Of a stretch of DNA of 64,000 nt, positions 27,267 through 36,595 are shown in pieces; positions within the stretch are counted from its first letter, which is position 1, and each line of letters begins with the position of its first letter. The position numbers and the translations under genes are program-made. The stretch spans positions 1 through 64,000 of the forward strand of contig DXKH01000084.1 in assembly GCA_019415335.1 (NCBI GenBank), given 5' to 3'. Origin of the DNA: Citrobacter sp. Lineage in GTDB: Bacteria; Pseudomonadota; Gammaproteobacteria; Enterobacterales; Enterobacteriaceae. A model generated the notes under the pieces. It made no database searches. It was not told where the DNA came from and was given only the letters and a program-made list of their open reading frames with translations.

Positions 27267-27278
27267 TGTAACGTTACA
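27267..27278. promoter_or_regulatory. Operator TGTAACGTTACA at the LacI-type gene
   Basis: This is a perfect 12-bp palindrome 91 bp before the repressor start codon. The identical 12 bp recur at 32894-32905 in front of the TRAP operon and nowhere else that I noticed. It resembles operators of the GntR/IdnR branch of LacI regulators (TGTTACCGGTAACA type). The most direct reading is autoregulation of the repressor. Confidence 0.75.
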
Positions 27279-27368
27279 CTAAACCGTTGTAGTTCATAAT
27301 TCCCAAGAAGATGGCGATGCCGGGTATGAGTGTCTTCCGCCATTCATCGATTGCCGCAAAGGAGATGT

Positions 27369-28403
27369 ATGGCGAATATTCGTGATGTCGCAAAGCATGC
27401 TGGCGTTTCCGTCAGTACGGTATCCAATGTGCTCAACGGTCGTACCGATCAAATGCGGGCTGAAACGCTGGCGCGTATCCAGCAGAGCATGCAAACGCTG
27501 AATTACTTTCCAAACCGGGTGGCGCAACAGCTCAAGACCGGACAGGCGAAAATGATTGGCCTGCTGGTGCCGTCCATTGTGAATCCCAGCTTTGCCGCGC
27601 TGGCCCGTGAAGTCGATCTGGCCGCCAAAAAGCGTCAGTTCCGGGTGCTGATTGGTAATACCTACCGGCAGATTGAAGAAGAAGAAGCTTTTCTGGACGA
27701 TATGTTTTCCCACGGCGTCCGCGGGATTATCGTTGCCGCCTGCGATATTGAAAAAGCGCATTTCGCGCGAGCGGCAGAGCAGGGCATGGTGATGGTGAAC
27801 TATGATGGCCGCATGCCTGTGCGTGCGCAGTCGGATCATTTTGCGCTGGACAGCGTTTCCATGGACAACATTGACGCCGGGCGAATGGCGGCAGAACACC
27901 TGATCGCCCAGGGATGCCGTCGTCTCGCCTTTGCCACGGTGGAAGGGATGACGCCCAGCCGTGCGCACAAAATCGAAGGCTTTCTCCGCGCGGTGCAAGA
28001 CCACGGGCTTTATCGGGAAGGGATGATCATTGAAGGCCAGGCCATGGCGGCCTATGGCGACACGGAAATGACAGAACTTGGGCGGGCGCTGGCGCTAAAG
28101 ATCAGCCAACAGCCGGTGTTCCCGGATGGTATCGTGGCGATCAATGATGCGCTGGGTATCGGGCTGATGGCCGGTCTGCATCAGGCCGGGATCCATGTGC
28201 CGCAACAAATTTCGATTGTGGGTATCGACAACATTCCGCTCTCCGGACTGGTTTTCCCCGGCCTGACCTCCATCATGCCACCGCTTCGGGAAATGGCAGA
28301 GGTGATGGTTGACCGGTTGATTGATCGGACCGAAAACCCGGCTATTCCACCAGAGGAGTTTCTGTTCCCTCCGTTACTGGTTTCCCGACAATCGGTACGC
28401 TAG
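27369..28403 (+). CDS. LacI-family repressor
   Basis: The product is 344 aa. The N-terminal HTH (IRDVAKHAGVSVSTVSNVLNG) and hinge (FPNRVAQQLKTGQ) are classical, followed by a periplasmic-binding-protein-like effector domain with IGLLVPSIVNPSFAALAREV and ISIVGIDNIPLSGL. The start at 27369 (MANIRDV) is preferred over 27330 because of the HTH position and AAAGGAG upstream. It is convergent with the TRAP/SDR/RbsD operon, with which it shares an operator sequence, so it very likely represses that operon and itself, and is released by the sugar or sugar acid taken up. Confidence 0.93.
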   Translation: MANIRDVAKHAGVSVSTVSNVLNGRTDQMRAETLARIQQSMQTLNYFPNRVAQQLKTGQAKMIGLLVPSIVNPSFAALAREVDLAAKKRQFRVLIGNTYRQIEEEEAFLDDMFSHGVRGIIVAACDIEKAHFARAAEQGMVMVNYDGRMPVRAQSDHFALDSVSMDNIDAGRMAAEHLIAQGCRRLAFATVEGMTPSRAHKIEGFLRAVQDHGLYREGMIIEGQAMAAYGDTEMTELGRALALKISQQPVFPDGIVAINDALGIGLMAGLHQAGIHVPQQISIVGIDNIPLSGLVFPGLTSIMPPLREMAEVMVDRLIDRTENPAIPPEEFLFPPLLVSRQSVR

Positions 28404-28414
28404 CGGTGTGACAG

Positions 28415-28441
28415 GAGAAGAACAGTATGTTCTTCTCGTTT
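28415..28441 (+). terminator. Rho-independent terminator of the LacI-type gene
   Basis: GAGAAGAACA (28415-28424) and TGTTCTTCTC (28428-28437) form a perfect 10-bp stem with a 3-nt loop, followed by GTTTTG. It lies 11 bp after the repressor stop and just before the convergent gene's end. Confidence 0.8.
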
Positions 28442-28443
28442 TG

Positions 28444-28863
28444 TCATACCAGCGTTGGGGCCACGGTCAGCAGAATATTGGCGAAGCGGCGGGTTTCGCC
28501 GGACGCGATGACCAGGATTGTGTCAGACGATTTGGCCAGTGAATAAAACGCGTTACGTTCAACATGCTCAAACTCGATCGCCTCAGAAAGCATGCCGCGG
28601 TATTCACGCTCGACCGTATTATCAAAATCTGCCGGGCTTGCCATTAACGTGGCTTTTTCCACATTAATATAGCCGAGGATTTTCTCCAGAATGACGACGC
28701 TACCGATCATTCCCGGAGTGAAATTAAGCCAGATAATCCGTGCCTGCGCAGAAGTATTGGTTAAAAAAGAGTAATTGGCATCGGTGATTAAAATATTCGC
28801 CTTGTGCCCGCACTGTGCCAGCACCTGTAATAAATCAGGATGAATAATATCTGACTTGATCAT
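28444..28863 (-). CDS. RbsD/FucU-family sugar mutarotase/pyranase
   Basis: The product is 139 aa, the usual length. The conserved CGHKANILITDANY (His catalytic), FDNTVEREYR and ASGETRRFANILLTVA segments define the family that converts anomers or pyranose/furanose forms of sugars such as ribose or fucose. It is the last gene of the operon with the SDR and TRAP transporter (46 bp gap to the SDR). It suggests that the imported compound or a derivative is a reducing sugar. Confidence 0.88.
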   Translation of the reverse strand: MIKSDIIHPDLLQVLAQCGHKANILITDANYSFLTNTSAQARIIWLNFTPGMIGSVVILEKILGYINVEKATLMASPADFDNTVEREYRGMLSEAIEFEHVERNAFYSLAKSSDTILVIASGETRRFANILLTVAPTLV

Positions 28864-28909
28864 ATGTCATACCTTTTAATGCTGGCGGGCATTATTGCCC
28901 GCCACCTAT

Positions 28910-29674
28910 TTATGCCCGGTAAATACCGCCGTTAATATCGATGGTGGCGCCGGAAACGAATCCATCATATTCAGAGGCGAGGAAACAGATGACCCTTGCC
29001 ACATCTTCCGGCGTGCCCGCTCGTCCCAGAGGAATGGCCTGGATTGTCTGGTCGGCAGAGGCCTGCGTGGTGTGCTGATTATGAAAACGCGTGCCCAGAA
29101 TCAGCCCCGGCGCAACGGCATTGACGCGAATGCCGTGTTCACCGAGCTCTGCGGCAAGCGAACGTGTCCAGGTCAGCACAGCGCCTTTGGTGGTGGAATA
29201 GACCAGAGAACCCGCGTGGCCACCCGAGCGCCCGGCCAGGGAGGCCAGGTTAACAATACTGGCGCCGTCTGGCGCGGCTTTCAGCCAGGGTAATGCTTGC
29301 TGAGTGACATTCAGCATCGTCGTCATATTGACGTCGATCACCGTGCGCCAGAAATGGGGCTCAATCTCACCCAGCCATTTGCGGGCAATAATACCGCCGA
29401 CGTTATTGATCAGAATATCGATACCGCCAAGGAATTCCGCCGCCTGCGCCACACAGCGGGCAGCGTCTTCTTCATCAGTTAAATCGGCGAAACCACAGGC
29501 CGCCCGGCAGCCCTGCTGTTCGGCGAGGGCCATTAATTCCCGTGGGCCTTCTTCGCCACTGAAATAATGAATATAAATATCGCATCCTGCCTCAATCAGC
29601 TTTTTCGCGCTCTCTTTACCAATGCCTTGTTCTGCACCCGTAATAAACGCTTTCTTACCCGTTAATAATCCCAT
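28910..29674 (-). CDS. SDR-family oxidoreductase
   Basis: The product is 254 aa. It has the cofactor loop TGAEQGIGKE, the NNVGG strand, catalytic Ser in NLASLAG, the pair YSTTKGA (Y-x3-K) and the tail VSGATIDINGG. It resembles sugar-acid and 3-oxoacyl reductases. In this operon it most likely oxidises or reduces a sugar or sugar acid brought in by the TRAP system. Confidence 0.9.
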   Translation of the reverse strand: MGLLTGKKAFITGAEQGIGKESAKKLIEAGCDIYIHYFSGEEGPRELMALAEQQGCRAACGFADLTDEEDAARCVAQAAEFLGGIDILINNVGGIIARKWLGEIEPHFWRTVIDVNMTTMLNVTQQALPWLKAAPDGASIVNLASLAGRSGGHAGSLVYSTTKGAVLTWTRSLAAELGEHGIRVNAVAPGLILGTRFHNQHTTQASADQTIQAIPLGRAGTPEDVARVICFLASEYDGFVSGATIDINGGIYRA

Positions 29675-29791
29675 TTCATACTCCCGTTATTCATATTTAA
29701 ACGGCGTCAGGCAATGACGTGACATCGTTTCGCCGTTTTTTGTGCGTGGATATCCCTGCCACCCGAGCGTGGCAAATACAGGATTTGATTA

Positions 29792-31666
29792 TCAGTAGCC
29801 GGCCAGTCCAGGCAGCCAGGTGGTTAACGGTGGTGCCATAGCGACAATAATGATGCCGACAAAAACCACCGCCAGATATTTCGCCATAGGTTTGATGACG
29901 TGCTTCATTTCCACACCGCAAATGGCGCAGGTGGTGTACAGACCCAGGCCGATCGGTGGTGAGAACAGACCAAAGCCCATCGCCATGATCATCACAATGC
30001 CAAAGTGCAGTGGGTTAAAGCCAAGCTGAATGGCAATCGGCACCAGAATCGGGGCGAAAATGATCAGCGCAGGTGCACCTTCGAGAACCGCACCAAAGAT
30101 GATCAGAATGACAATGGTCAACATCAGGAACAGCCAGGCCCCTTGCTCCATGCCAATTCCGACCAGCAGTTCAGCGATCTGCTGTGGGATCATCTGAATC
30201 GTCAGGGCATAAGAGAGGCTGGTCGCACAGGCTACGATGAACAGCAGGACGCCGGACATCGCCGCGATATCAACGAACATTTTTACCGTGGCTTTCAGCG
30301 TCAGTTCACCAAACGCCAGGCGGCCCACCACAATGGCGTAGATCACCGCGAAGGCAGAAATTTCCGTGGAGGTGGCGATCCCCATCATGACCCCACGGCC
30401 AATCATGAAGATCATGACCAGACCGACAGCGGCGCCAAGATAAAGCTGAGTTCGCGGGCGTAATACCGGGTAGGCTTCACTGACGTTAATTTTACCGCCG
30501 AAACGGTTGGCGGCGACCATTAACAGCACCAGCAGGCAGGCCGCCGGGATGAGGCCGGCGATAAACAACGCGCCGATGGAAATATTGGCGACAAAGCCCA
30601 TCACAATCAGGTTCACGCAGGGAGGAATGGTTTCTGCCATCACCGCGGAGGCGGCAAATACCCCGGCGGCTTCTTCGCTGTCCTGCTTCGCGCGACGTAC
30701 CGCAGGCATTAACACCCCGCCGACGGCTGCCACATCGGCCAGTTTGGAGCCGGAGATGCCAGAGAAAAAGGCCATCGACAGCACGGTGGTCATATTCAGA
30801 CCGCCGCGAAAGCGTCCCATACCGCGCACAATCAGTTCGACCAGACGCGTGGACATGCCGTTGATTTCCATCGCCGCACCGGCGAGCAAGAAGAATGGAA
30901 TCGCCAACAGAACAAAGTGGTCAACACCCGCCGCCACCTGCTGAGAGAAAAAGACAAACGGCAGGGAAGGGTCGCAGATAAAAAAGACCATTGCGGACAT
31001 GCCGAGCGTGAAGGCGATCGGTACACCGGCCAGAATACCGAGCACGAAGCAAATCAGCATCAGGCCCGCCGCCGCGCTGGCCGGATCGGCCATCAACGAC
31101 AGTTTCAGATAACCCAACGCCGCCAGCACGATGATCCCCGCGCCGCTGAGCAGCACCACTTTGGCGCGCTCATGCAGGGCATGTTCCAGCGCGGCCACCA
31201 TCATCACCACCGAGCCGATTAATACCGGAATGACGTAAATGGTCTGCGGCAGGCCCGTCTCGGTGGTTTGCAGTCGCGCGGCCTGCACCAGATCATAACT
31301 GGAAATGACCAGTCCAACGGAGACCAGAAACAGGATCCAGCGGCTGGCATGGACAACGTAAGGGCGAACGCTTTCAGGCAGGAAACGTAAGAACAGATCG
31401 ACGCCAATGTGTCCGCCTCTGCCGGTCGAGGTGGCTACGCCAAAAAAGACCAGCGCAATCATCAGCGCACGGGCCACTTCTTCCGCCCAGTGGATCGGTG
31501 AGTGCAGGGCGTAACGCCAGATCACCGAAGCGAATACCACCAGCACGTTGATAAACAGCACCAGCGCCCCGGCCCAGGACGTTAAGGTTGTCAAAAATCG
31601 ACTCAGCCGCCCCAACAGCGTCAACAAAGATTTTTCATCCTTTGTTTTCATCGAGATATCTGCCAT
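29792..31666 (-). CDS. TRAP transporter, fused small and large permease (DctQM)
   Basis: The product is 624 aa. About the first 180 residues form the four-helix DctQ part (with YALHSPIHWAEEVARALMIALVF). The remainder is the 12-helix DctM part with repeated LAIPFFLLAGAAME, GVLMPAVRRAK and SPPIGLGLY motifs. It works with the periplasmic binding protein encoded just upstream to import a carboxylate or sugar acid with sodium. The gap to dctP is 73 bp. Fused forms are common and functional. Confidence 0.92.
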   Translation of the reverse strand: MADISMKTKDEKSLLTLLGRLSRFLTTLTSWAGALVLFINVLVVFASVIWRYALHSPIHWAEEVARALMIALVFFGVATSTGRGGHIGVDLFLRFLPESVRPYVVHASRWILFLVSVGLVISSYDLVQAARLQTTETGLPQTIYVIPVLIGSVVMMVAALEHALHERAKVVLLSGAGIIVLAALGYLKLSLMADPASAAAGLMLICFVLGILAGVPIAFTLGMSAMVFFICDPSLPFVFFSQQVAAGVDHFVLLAIPFFLLAGAAMEINGMSTRLVELIVRGMGRFRGGLNMTTVLSMAFFSGISGSKLADVAAVGGVLMPAVRRAKQDSEEAAGVFAASAVMAETIPPCVNLIVMGFVANISIGALFIAGLIPAACLLVLLMVAANRFGGKINVSEAYPVLRPRTQLYLGAAVGLVMIFMIGRGVMMGIATSTEISAFAVIYAIVVGRLAFGELTLKATVKMFVDIAAMSGVLLFIVACATSLSYALTIQMIPQQIAELLVGIGMEQGAWLFLMLTIVILIIFGAVLEGAPALIIFAPILVPIAIQLGFNPLHFGIVMIMAMGFGLFSPPIGLGLYTTCAICGVEMKHVIKPMAKYLAVVFVGIIIVAMAPPLTTWLPGLAGY

Positions 31667-31739
31667 GGTGAACTCCTTTCATGGTTTGTTTGGGCAACAT
31701 CGCCGACCGGCGGAACTGCGCAGGCCGACGATGCACGGC

Positions 31740-32783
31740 TTATGGCTTATCGCTCGGCGCAGCAGCGCTGATTTCGTCCACTATGGGTTTCAGATCCGGG
31801 TATTTATCAAGAAAGGTTTTCCAGACAGGCTGTACGGCCTGGGCGAAGAACGCGCGATCGGTTTCCCGGAACGTGACACCTTTGGCTTCCAGGTTTTTGA
31901 TCGCTTCCAGCTCTTTCTGGCTGGCCTGCTGGCGTTCATAATCCGTCGCTTCTTTCGCGGCGGCCAGAACGTCGGCCCGTAATGATTCCGGGATCTGCTC
32001 GAAGCTCTTCTTGTTCATGGCAATCATCAGCGGGTTATAGCTATGGCGGGTCAGCGTGCCATTCTTGATGATTTCATAATATTTGCTGGCGTAGATGGTG
32101 GGCGCATCATGCTCGACACCATCGATCACGCCCATTTGCAGGCTGGAATAGACTTCCCCGCCCGGCATGGGAATGGCCACTGCTCCCATGTGATTCAGCG
32201 TGGCGATAAAGTTGGGTACCGGCAGGACGCGGATTTTCAGATTCTTTAAATCCTCCGGCTTTTCAATCGCCTTTTTGGTGTATACGTTGCGCGCGCCGAG
32301 GTTATAGCCATAGCCCAGCACCATCACGTTTGCTTTATCCATCATTAGCTTAGAAAGCTGCTCACCGGCTTTACCGTCCAGCGCTTTCCCGACCTGGTCA
32401 TAGTCTTTAAACAGGTAACCCAGATCCAGCACGCCCACTTCAGGAACCAGCGTGGCCCAGATTGAGGTACCTGAAATCATCATGTTAATGGCACCGATAC
32501 GGACCTGTTGTGTGGCATCGGCTTCTTTTCCCAGCATGGCGTTGGCGAAATAATTAAGCTTAATCTGTCCTTTTAACTTCTCGTTTTTATTAAGATTTTC
32601 CTGGAAGCGGTTGAACCAAATATAGTGCGCAGAGGAGTCATCTCCTGGCAGAGACGAGTAAACACGAAAATTGATTGCTGCCTGTGCTGAAGCGCTCAGC
32701 ACGCTGCCTGCAATCAGGGCGCTACTGAGGCAAGCGAGTGCCAGAAAACGTCTGGCTGAACGAAACGGTGTTGTTTTCATCAT
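31740..32783 (-). CDS. TRAP transporter periplasmic binding protein (DctP)
   Basis: The product is 347 aa with a signal peptide (about residues 1-34, ending SASAQA). The body shows DctP-family features: GAINMMISGTSIWA, LKNLKIRVLPVPNFIATLNHMGAVAIPMPGGEVYSSLQMGVIDGVE with the carboxylate-binding Arg (IRV). It captures an organic acid in the periplasm for DctQM. It is the first gene of the operon, and an operator lies 111-122 bp upstream. Confidence 0.92.
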   Translation of the reverse strand: MMKTTPFRSARRFLALACLSSALIAGSVLSASAQAAINFRVYSSLPGDDSSAHYIWFNRFQENLNKNEKLKGQIKLNYFANAMLGKEADATQQVRIGAINMMISGTSIWATLVPEVGVLDLGYLFKDYDQVGKALDGKAGEQLSKLMMDKANVMVLGYGYNLGARNVYTKKAIEKPEDLKNLKIRVLPVPNFIATLNHMGAVAIPMPGGEVYSSLQMGVIDGVEHDAPTIYASKYYEIIKNGTLTRHSYNPLMIAMNKKSFEQIPESLRADVLAAAKEATDYERQQASQKELEAIKNLEAKGVTFRETDRAFFAQAVQPVWKTFLDKYPDLKPIVDEISAAAPSDKP

Positions 32784-33232
32784 GATTATCCTTTCTCACA
32801 GTGTAGAGGTCGTGATAACGCCATCTGGCAGGGCTGAATCGGCCAGTTGGTTTAACGAAAAAGTCGCTGATTCTGTTTTCTGTAACGTTTTAGTGTAACG
32901 TTACAGACGCTATCCGACTCACTGTGCAAATGCAATATGCTTCCTTTCATCAACGTGAGTGATATGTGAATTATGTGGCGGATATCGCTAATTTGCCGGT
33001 GGGTGTTACAAAACCGAAACGAGGTGTTCGCTGTTTAGTCACTGTTTAGCGAGGCAAGGCACAGAAACCGGTTCGTCGTCGGTATCCGGGGCGCAGACAG
33101 CCGTCTGTGTAAACCGATTCGCGTCTGTCAGGCGATAACTTTTACGCATAGCTGCTAAGAAAATGGCATTTTTTACCTATGCATCAAGGTGATAGTGTCA
33201 TTTGAAATGTCAGAGAAAGCGCGGTAAAAGTG
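32784..33232. other. Divergent promoter region of the TRAP operon and the racemase gene
   Basis: These 449 bp hold no gene. They contain the palindrome at 32894-32905 and, adjacent to it, a half-site TGTAACGTTT (32881-32890), consistent with two operator positions. The right side carries the promoter of the racemase-family gene; no clear boxes are assigned. Confidence 0.5.
32894..32905. promoter_or_regulatory. Operator TGTAACGTTACA before the TRAP operon
   Basis: The same perfect 12-bp palindrome as at 27267-27278, with an extra TGTAACGTTT half-copy at 32881-32890. It lies 111 bp before the dctP start on the minus strand. The shared sequence links the operon to the LacI-type repressor encoded at its far end. 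Confidence 0.78.
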
Positions 33233-33967
33233 ATGAAACATACCATTGGGATTCTGGGTGGCATGGGGCCTGCAGCAACGGCAGACATGCTGGAAAAATT
33301 TGTTGAACTGCGCAGCGCCAACTGCGATCAGCAGCATATTCCGCTCATCGTTAGTTCAATTCCGGACATTCCCGATCGTACCGCCTGTCTGCTTTCTGGT
33401 GGTCCCTCTCCCTTGCACTATCTGGAGCGTTATCTGCATATGCTTGAAGATGCAGGGGCTGAATGTATCGTCATCCCTTGTAACACCGCACACTACTGGT
33501 TTGATGATTTACGGGCTGTGGCAAAGGTGGACATGATCAGTATTCTGGATGCCACGCTGAGTGAGATCCCCCCCGGCGTGACCCACGTCGGCCTGCTGGC
33601 AACGAACGCCACGCTTGCGACGGGGTTATACCAGAAAAAAATGATCGCGCAGGAGCTCTCTCTGGTCCAGCCGGAAGAGGATGGTCAGCAACAGGTGATG
33701 CAGGCCATTTACGCATTGAAACGCGGTGATAAGTCTGCCGCACAAAGGTTGCTGTTTCCGCAAATTGAGCGACTGATTTCCCATGGCGCGCAGGTCATTA
33801 TTATGGGCTGTACCGAGATCCCGTTAATTGTGGCCGGGCATGAGAATAAATTTGGACGCCAGTTTATTGATTCAACCGCGTCTCTGGTTCACGCCGCTAT
33901 TCGCTGGTATGAGTCATGGCCGGATACACAGATGGATGAGCCAGTGCAACAGGTTGCCTGCGTTTGA
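33233..33967 (+). CDS. Aspartate/glutamate racemase-family protein
   Basis: The product is 244 aa from ATG 33233 (a GTG at 33230 is in frame). It shows the two cysteine motifs of cofactor-independent Asp/Glu racemases: IPCNTAHYW (first Cys) and MGCTEIPLI (second Cys), and GILGGMGPAATADM at the N-terminus. It would interconvert L- and D-aspartate or a related amino acid. It converges with hypT (7-bp gap). iadA lies beyond hypT and aspA farther on, so an aspartate link is plausible. Confidence 0.88.
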   Translation: MKHTIGILGGMGPAATADMLEKFVELRSANCDQQHIPLIVSSIPDIPDRTACLLSGGPSPLHYLERYLHMLEDAGAECIVIPCNTAHYWFDDLRAVAKVDMISILDATLSEIPPGVTHVGLLATNATLATGLYQKKMIAQELSLVQPEEDGQQQVMQAIYALKRGDKSAAQRLLFPQIERLISHGAQVIIMGCTEIPLIVAGHENKFGRQFIDSTASLVHAAIRWYESWPDTQMDEPVQQVACV

Positions 33968-33974
33968 AGCGAAA

Positions 33975-34883
33975 TCAGGGGACGGTATGCAGGTGGTGCA
34001 GTTCCTTCCAGAACCGCTCCGCCAGGGGCGTCATCCGTGTATCCATCCGGTAAGCATACGCCTGGATAGGGATAACCAGCTCGTCCTGGTCCAGCACAAT
34101 GAGCTGTTGATTACGAATCTCCTGACGAATCGCATACTCCGGAAGCCAGGCGATTCCGCAGCCGTCCAGCGCAACCTGTTTAAGCAACTCACTCATTGAA
34201 GAGACAAAAAATGTGCTGAAACTCAGTTCAGTATGGCGGGTCAGCGTTCGGTTGATAAGCCGCCCCATGTAGGAGTTCTGGCTATAGTTGAGCAGCGGGA
34301 AAGCGGGTTGGTTGAGCGTGTATCGCGGTTTTCCGTTTTCATCGCTTGCGCAGACCGGAAACAGTTGCGACTCGAACAGGTGAATATTGGCAAACGGAGG
34401 CTGGAGCAGGTTTTCATCATAATAAGAGAAGATGAAATCACTTTGCCCTTCCCGCAACATATCGACTGCCTGATCGACATCGATCGCTTCAACCGACCAG
34501 GTAAACTGGGTGGGCATCTGGCTGACGATACCGGGTAACAGCCCAAGTGAGAGGGAATGTGCGGCGGCAATCTTGATTTTACGCAGCGTGAAATCACTGC
34601 CGCCACGGAGTTCGGCCAGGTTGCTTTCCAGCTGTTGTAACAGATGGCGTACCTGAGAGTGAAAGATTTTTCCCTGCTCGGAGAGCTGCAGCGGCGAGAC
34701 CTGACGATTGAACAATTCAACCCCGACCGCATTTTCCAGTGTGCGAATGCGGCGGCTGAATGCGGGTTGCGAGACATTACGAATCATCGCCGCCTGGGAG
34801 AAGTTTCGACACTTTTCCAGGGTCAGAAAATCATAAAGCCATTTCGTTTCAATGTTATACAAACCTGCACCACTCACATCCAT
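33975..34883 (-). CDS. hypT: HypT/YjiE (QseD) LysR-type regulator
   Basis: The product is 302 aa and aligns closely with E. coli HypT (YjiE): NIETKWLYDFLTLEKCRNFSQAA, RNVSQPAFSRRIR and NSYMGRLINRTLTRHTELSFST are nearly identical. In E. coli HypT is activated by hypochlorite through methionine oxidation and has also been linked to quorum signalling (QseD). The order hypT-iadA-yjiG-yjiH is as in E. coli, so this is backbone DNA. Confidence 0.9.
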   Translation of the reverse strand: MDVSGAGLYNIETKWLYDFLTLEKCRNFSQAAMIRNVSQPAFSRRIRTLENAVGVELFNRQVSPLQLSEQGKIFHSQVRHLLQQLESNLAELRGGSDFTLRKIKIAAAHSLSLGLLPGIVSQMPTQFTWSVEAIDVDQAVDMLREGQSDFIFSYYDENLLQPPFANIHLFESQLFPVCASDENGKPRYTLNQPAFPLLNYSQNSYMGRLINRTLTRHTELSFSTFFVSSMSELLKQVALDGCGIAWLPEYAIRQEIRNQQLIVLDQDELVIPIQAYAYRMDTRMTPLAERFWKELHHLHTVP

Positions 34884-34953
34884 TGATCATCACCTGTCAG
34901 CCGTCTGTCTGCGCCATTTTACGGGCATTCACACGGCTGACAACCGATTGCTT

Positions 34954-36120
34954 TTACTCGAAGGTCCCCTTCACGCAGGCTTTCCCGTCAACCACCATTT
35001 GTTTGCCGTGGGCATAAACCTGCTCAATACACAATTCCGGTGTCATCACCAGCAGGTCGGCATCCTTCCCGGGGGCGATTTCGCCTTTGGTGGACAGGTT
35101 AAGAAAGGCAGCCACACTGGTCGCCAGCGGACGCAGTGCGTCGGTCAGGGTAAATCCGTAATCGTTGATGAGCGATTGCACGGTTTCAAGCAAGCTCTCG
35201 AAGCCCGCCACGCCAATTCCGGTGAGTTTTCCGGCATCATCAAACAATGGCTGGCTACCATTCCCATCAGAACTGACCGTTATCCGCGTAAGCGGTACGC
35301 CGGCTTTGACTGCGCGAGCCACACCCTCAGCCGGCGCGACCGGATCGGGAATACCGCTGGTGATGTCGATGGTGCCGCCTTTGAGAGCAAAGGCCAGCGC
35401 TTCTTCGAACAGCGCCTCATTACGATTCACGTGAGTGGGAAGCAGCTTACTCATTGGCACATCGCTATTTTCCAGAATGTCGTACAGCGGTTTGAGTCCC
35501 TTTTTGCTGTCGCCCATATGGAACACGCTGACACCCGGTTTGCCGCCCAGTAGGCCACCCACACGGGATTCTGCGGCCATGTTTGCCAGTTGATAATCGC
35601 CAGGCGCGGCAGAGCGGTGGTCAGAGACGGCGCATTTTACGCCGATGACGCGATCGATCAGCGCCACATCTTTTTCTACGGAACCGGTGATCGTCGGTGA
35701 GGGGACGTGATAAGCGCCGGTTAACATCCAGGCGGTGATCCCTTCTTCATTCAGCGCCCGGGTTTTCGCCAGCAGTGATTCCGGATGACGGGTCACGGAG
35801 TCGGTGCCGAGCAAGCCAATGACGGTCGTGACCCCGGCTTCAGTCAGTTTGCTCAGTCTGACTTCTGGCGTGCGGGTCGTGGGGCCCGCTTCGCCACCGC
35901 CACCAATCAGGTGAACATGCTGATCGATAAAGCCAGGACACAGGATCCGTCCTTTGAGATTGATAACCTTACAATCCGGCACGATGTGAGGCGAGATATC
36001 GCGTGCAACGGCAATAATCTTGCCGTTGGCGAGAAACACGTCGCAAATCCCCAGGTCTTCAGGGGTGTAAAGGTGTGCACCTTGCAGTAACGTAAACTCT
36101 GCGCAGGATAAATCAGGCAT
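34954..36120 (-). CDS. iadA: Isoaspartyl (beta-aspartyl) dipeptidase
   Basis: The product is 388 aa, close to E. coli IadA (390 aa), with nearly identical blocks GFIDQHVHLIGGGGEAGPTT (metal-binding H-x-H), VIGVKCAVSDHRSA (Lys that is carbamylated lies in the PTxTGSVEKDV block) and DGNGSQP. It is a two-zinc amidohydrolase that cleaves isoaspartyl dipeptides and releases aspartate. The start at 36120 (MPDLSC) follows AGGGAATTAT; an upstream in-frame start at 36192 would run into the yjiG gene end. Confidence 0.93.
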   Translation of the reverse strand: MPDLSCAEFTLLQGAHLYTPEDLGICDVFLANGKIIAVARDISPHIVPDCKVINLKGRILCPGFIDQHVHLIGGGGEAGPTTRTPEVRLSKLTEAGVTTVIGLLGTDSVTRHPESLLAKTRALNEEGITAWMLTGAYHVPSPTITGSVEKDVALIDRVIGVKCAVSDHRSAAPGDYQLANMAAESRVGGLLGGKPGVSVFHMGDSKKGLKPLYDILENSDVPMSKLLPTHVNRNEALFEEALAFALKGGTIDITSGIPDPVAPAEGVARAVKAGVPLTRITVSSDGNGSQPLFDDAGKLTGIGVAGFESLLETVQSLINDYGFTLTDALRPLATSVAAFLNLSTKGEIAPGKDADLLVMTPELCIEQVYAHGKQMVVDGKACVKGTFE

Positions 36121-36133
36121 TATAATTCCCTTT

Positions 36134-36595
36134 CTAAACAATGAGCTGCATAACCCAGATCGACAGTAATGCGTTGATGGCGCATACCGCAATGATGTGG
36201 GGATAATATTTGGCGTTCACTTCGGCGGTACCGAGGCAGCGACCCACGTTCTGTACAGGGTTACCCATCAGGTATATCGCCGGGAGCAGAACCGTGACGT
36301 CGTGACCATTGAGGGCTCCCGCAGTGAGCAGACTGGCGGAAACACCTACCGCGCCGCCCATGCTCATCAGCGACGCTAACAGCACGGTGGCGGCTTCACC
36401 AGGAAGTCCCCAAAGTGCCATGATCGGCTGACAAATGTGTCCAACCCAGTCAAGTAAACCGGTAATTTTCAGCGCCTGAATAATGACGAACGCCATCACT
36501 ACGTTCGGCAGCAGGTTCGTGGTGGCAATGGTAAAGCCACGACGGGCACCGTCGATAAACATGTCCATGACATTTTTGCGTACCTGAGTGGTCAT
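36134..36595 (-). CDS. yjiG: YjiG-type inner-membrane protein
   Basis: The product is 153 aa with several membrane helices and the nucleoside-recognition ('Gate') domain pattern seen in E. coli YjiG (SLMSMGGAVGVSASLL). It overlaps yjiH by 4 bp (ATGA), which shows translational coupling. The pair is thought to form a two-part transporter; the substrate is unknown. Conserved linkage to iadA suggests a dipeptide or amino acid. Confidence 0.88.
   Translation of the reverse strand: MTTQVRKNVMDMFIDGARRGFTIATTNLLPNVVMAFVIIQALKITGLLDWVGHICQPIMALWGLPGEAATVLLASLMSMGGAVGVSASLLTAGALNGHDVTVLLPAIYLMGNPVQNVGRCLGTAEVNAKYYPHIIAVCAINALLSIWVMQLIV

Noticed and set aside
27294..28004. 236-aa minus-strand frame over the LacI-type gene
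   Set aside because: Histidine- and arginine-rich shadow of the repressor gene on the other strand.
34852..35553. 233-aa plus-strand frame over iadA
   Set aside because: Antisense to the near-identical E. coli IadA gene; composition is that of a reverse-complement shadow.
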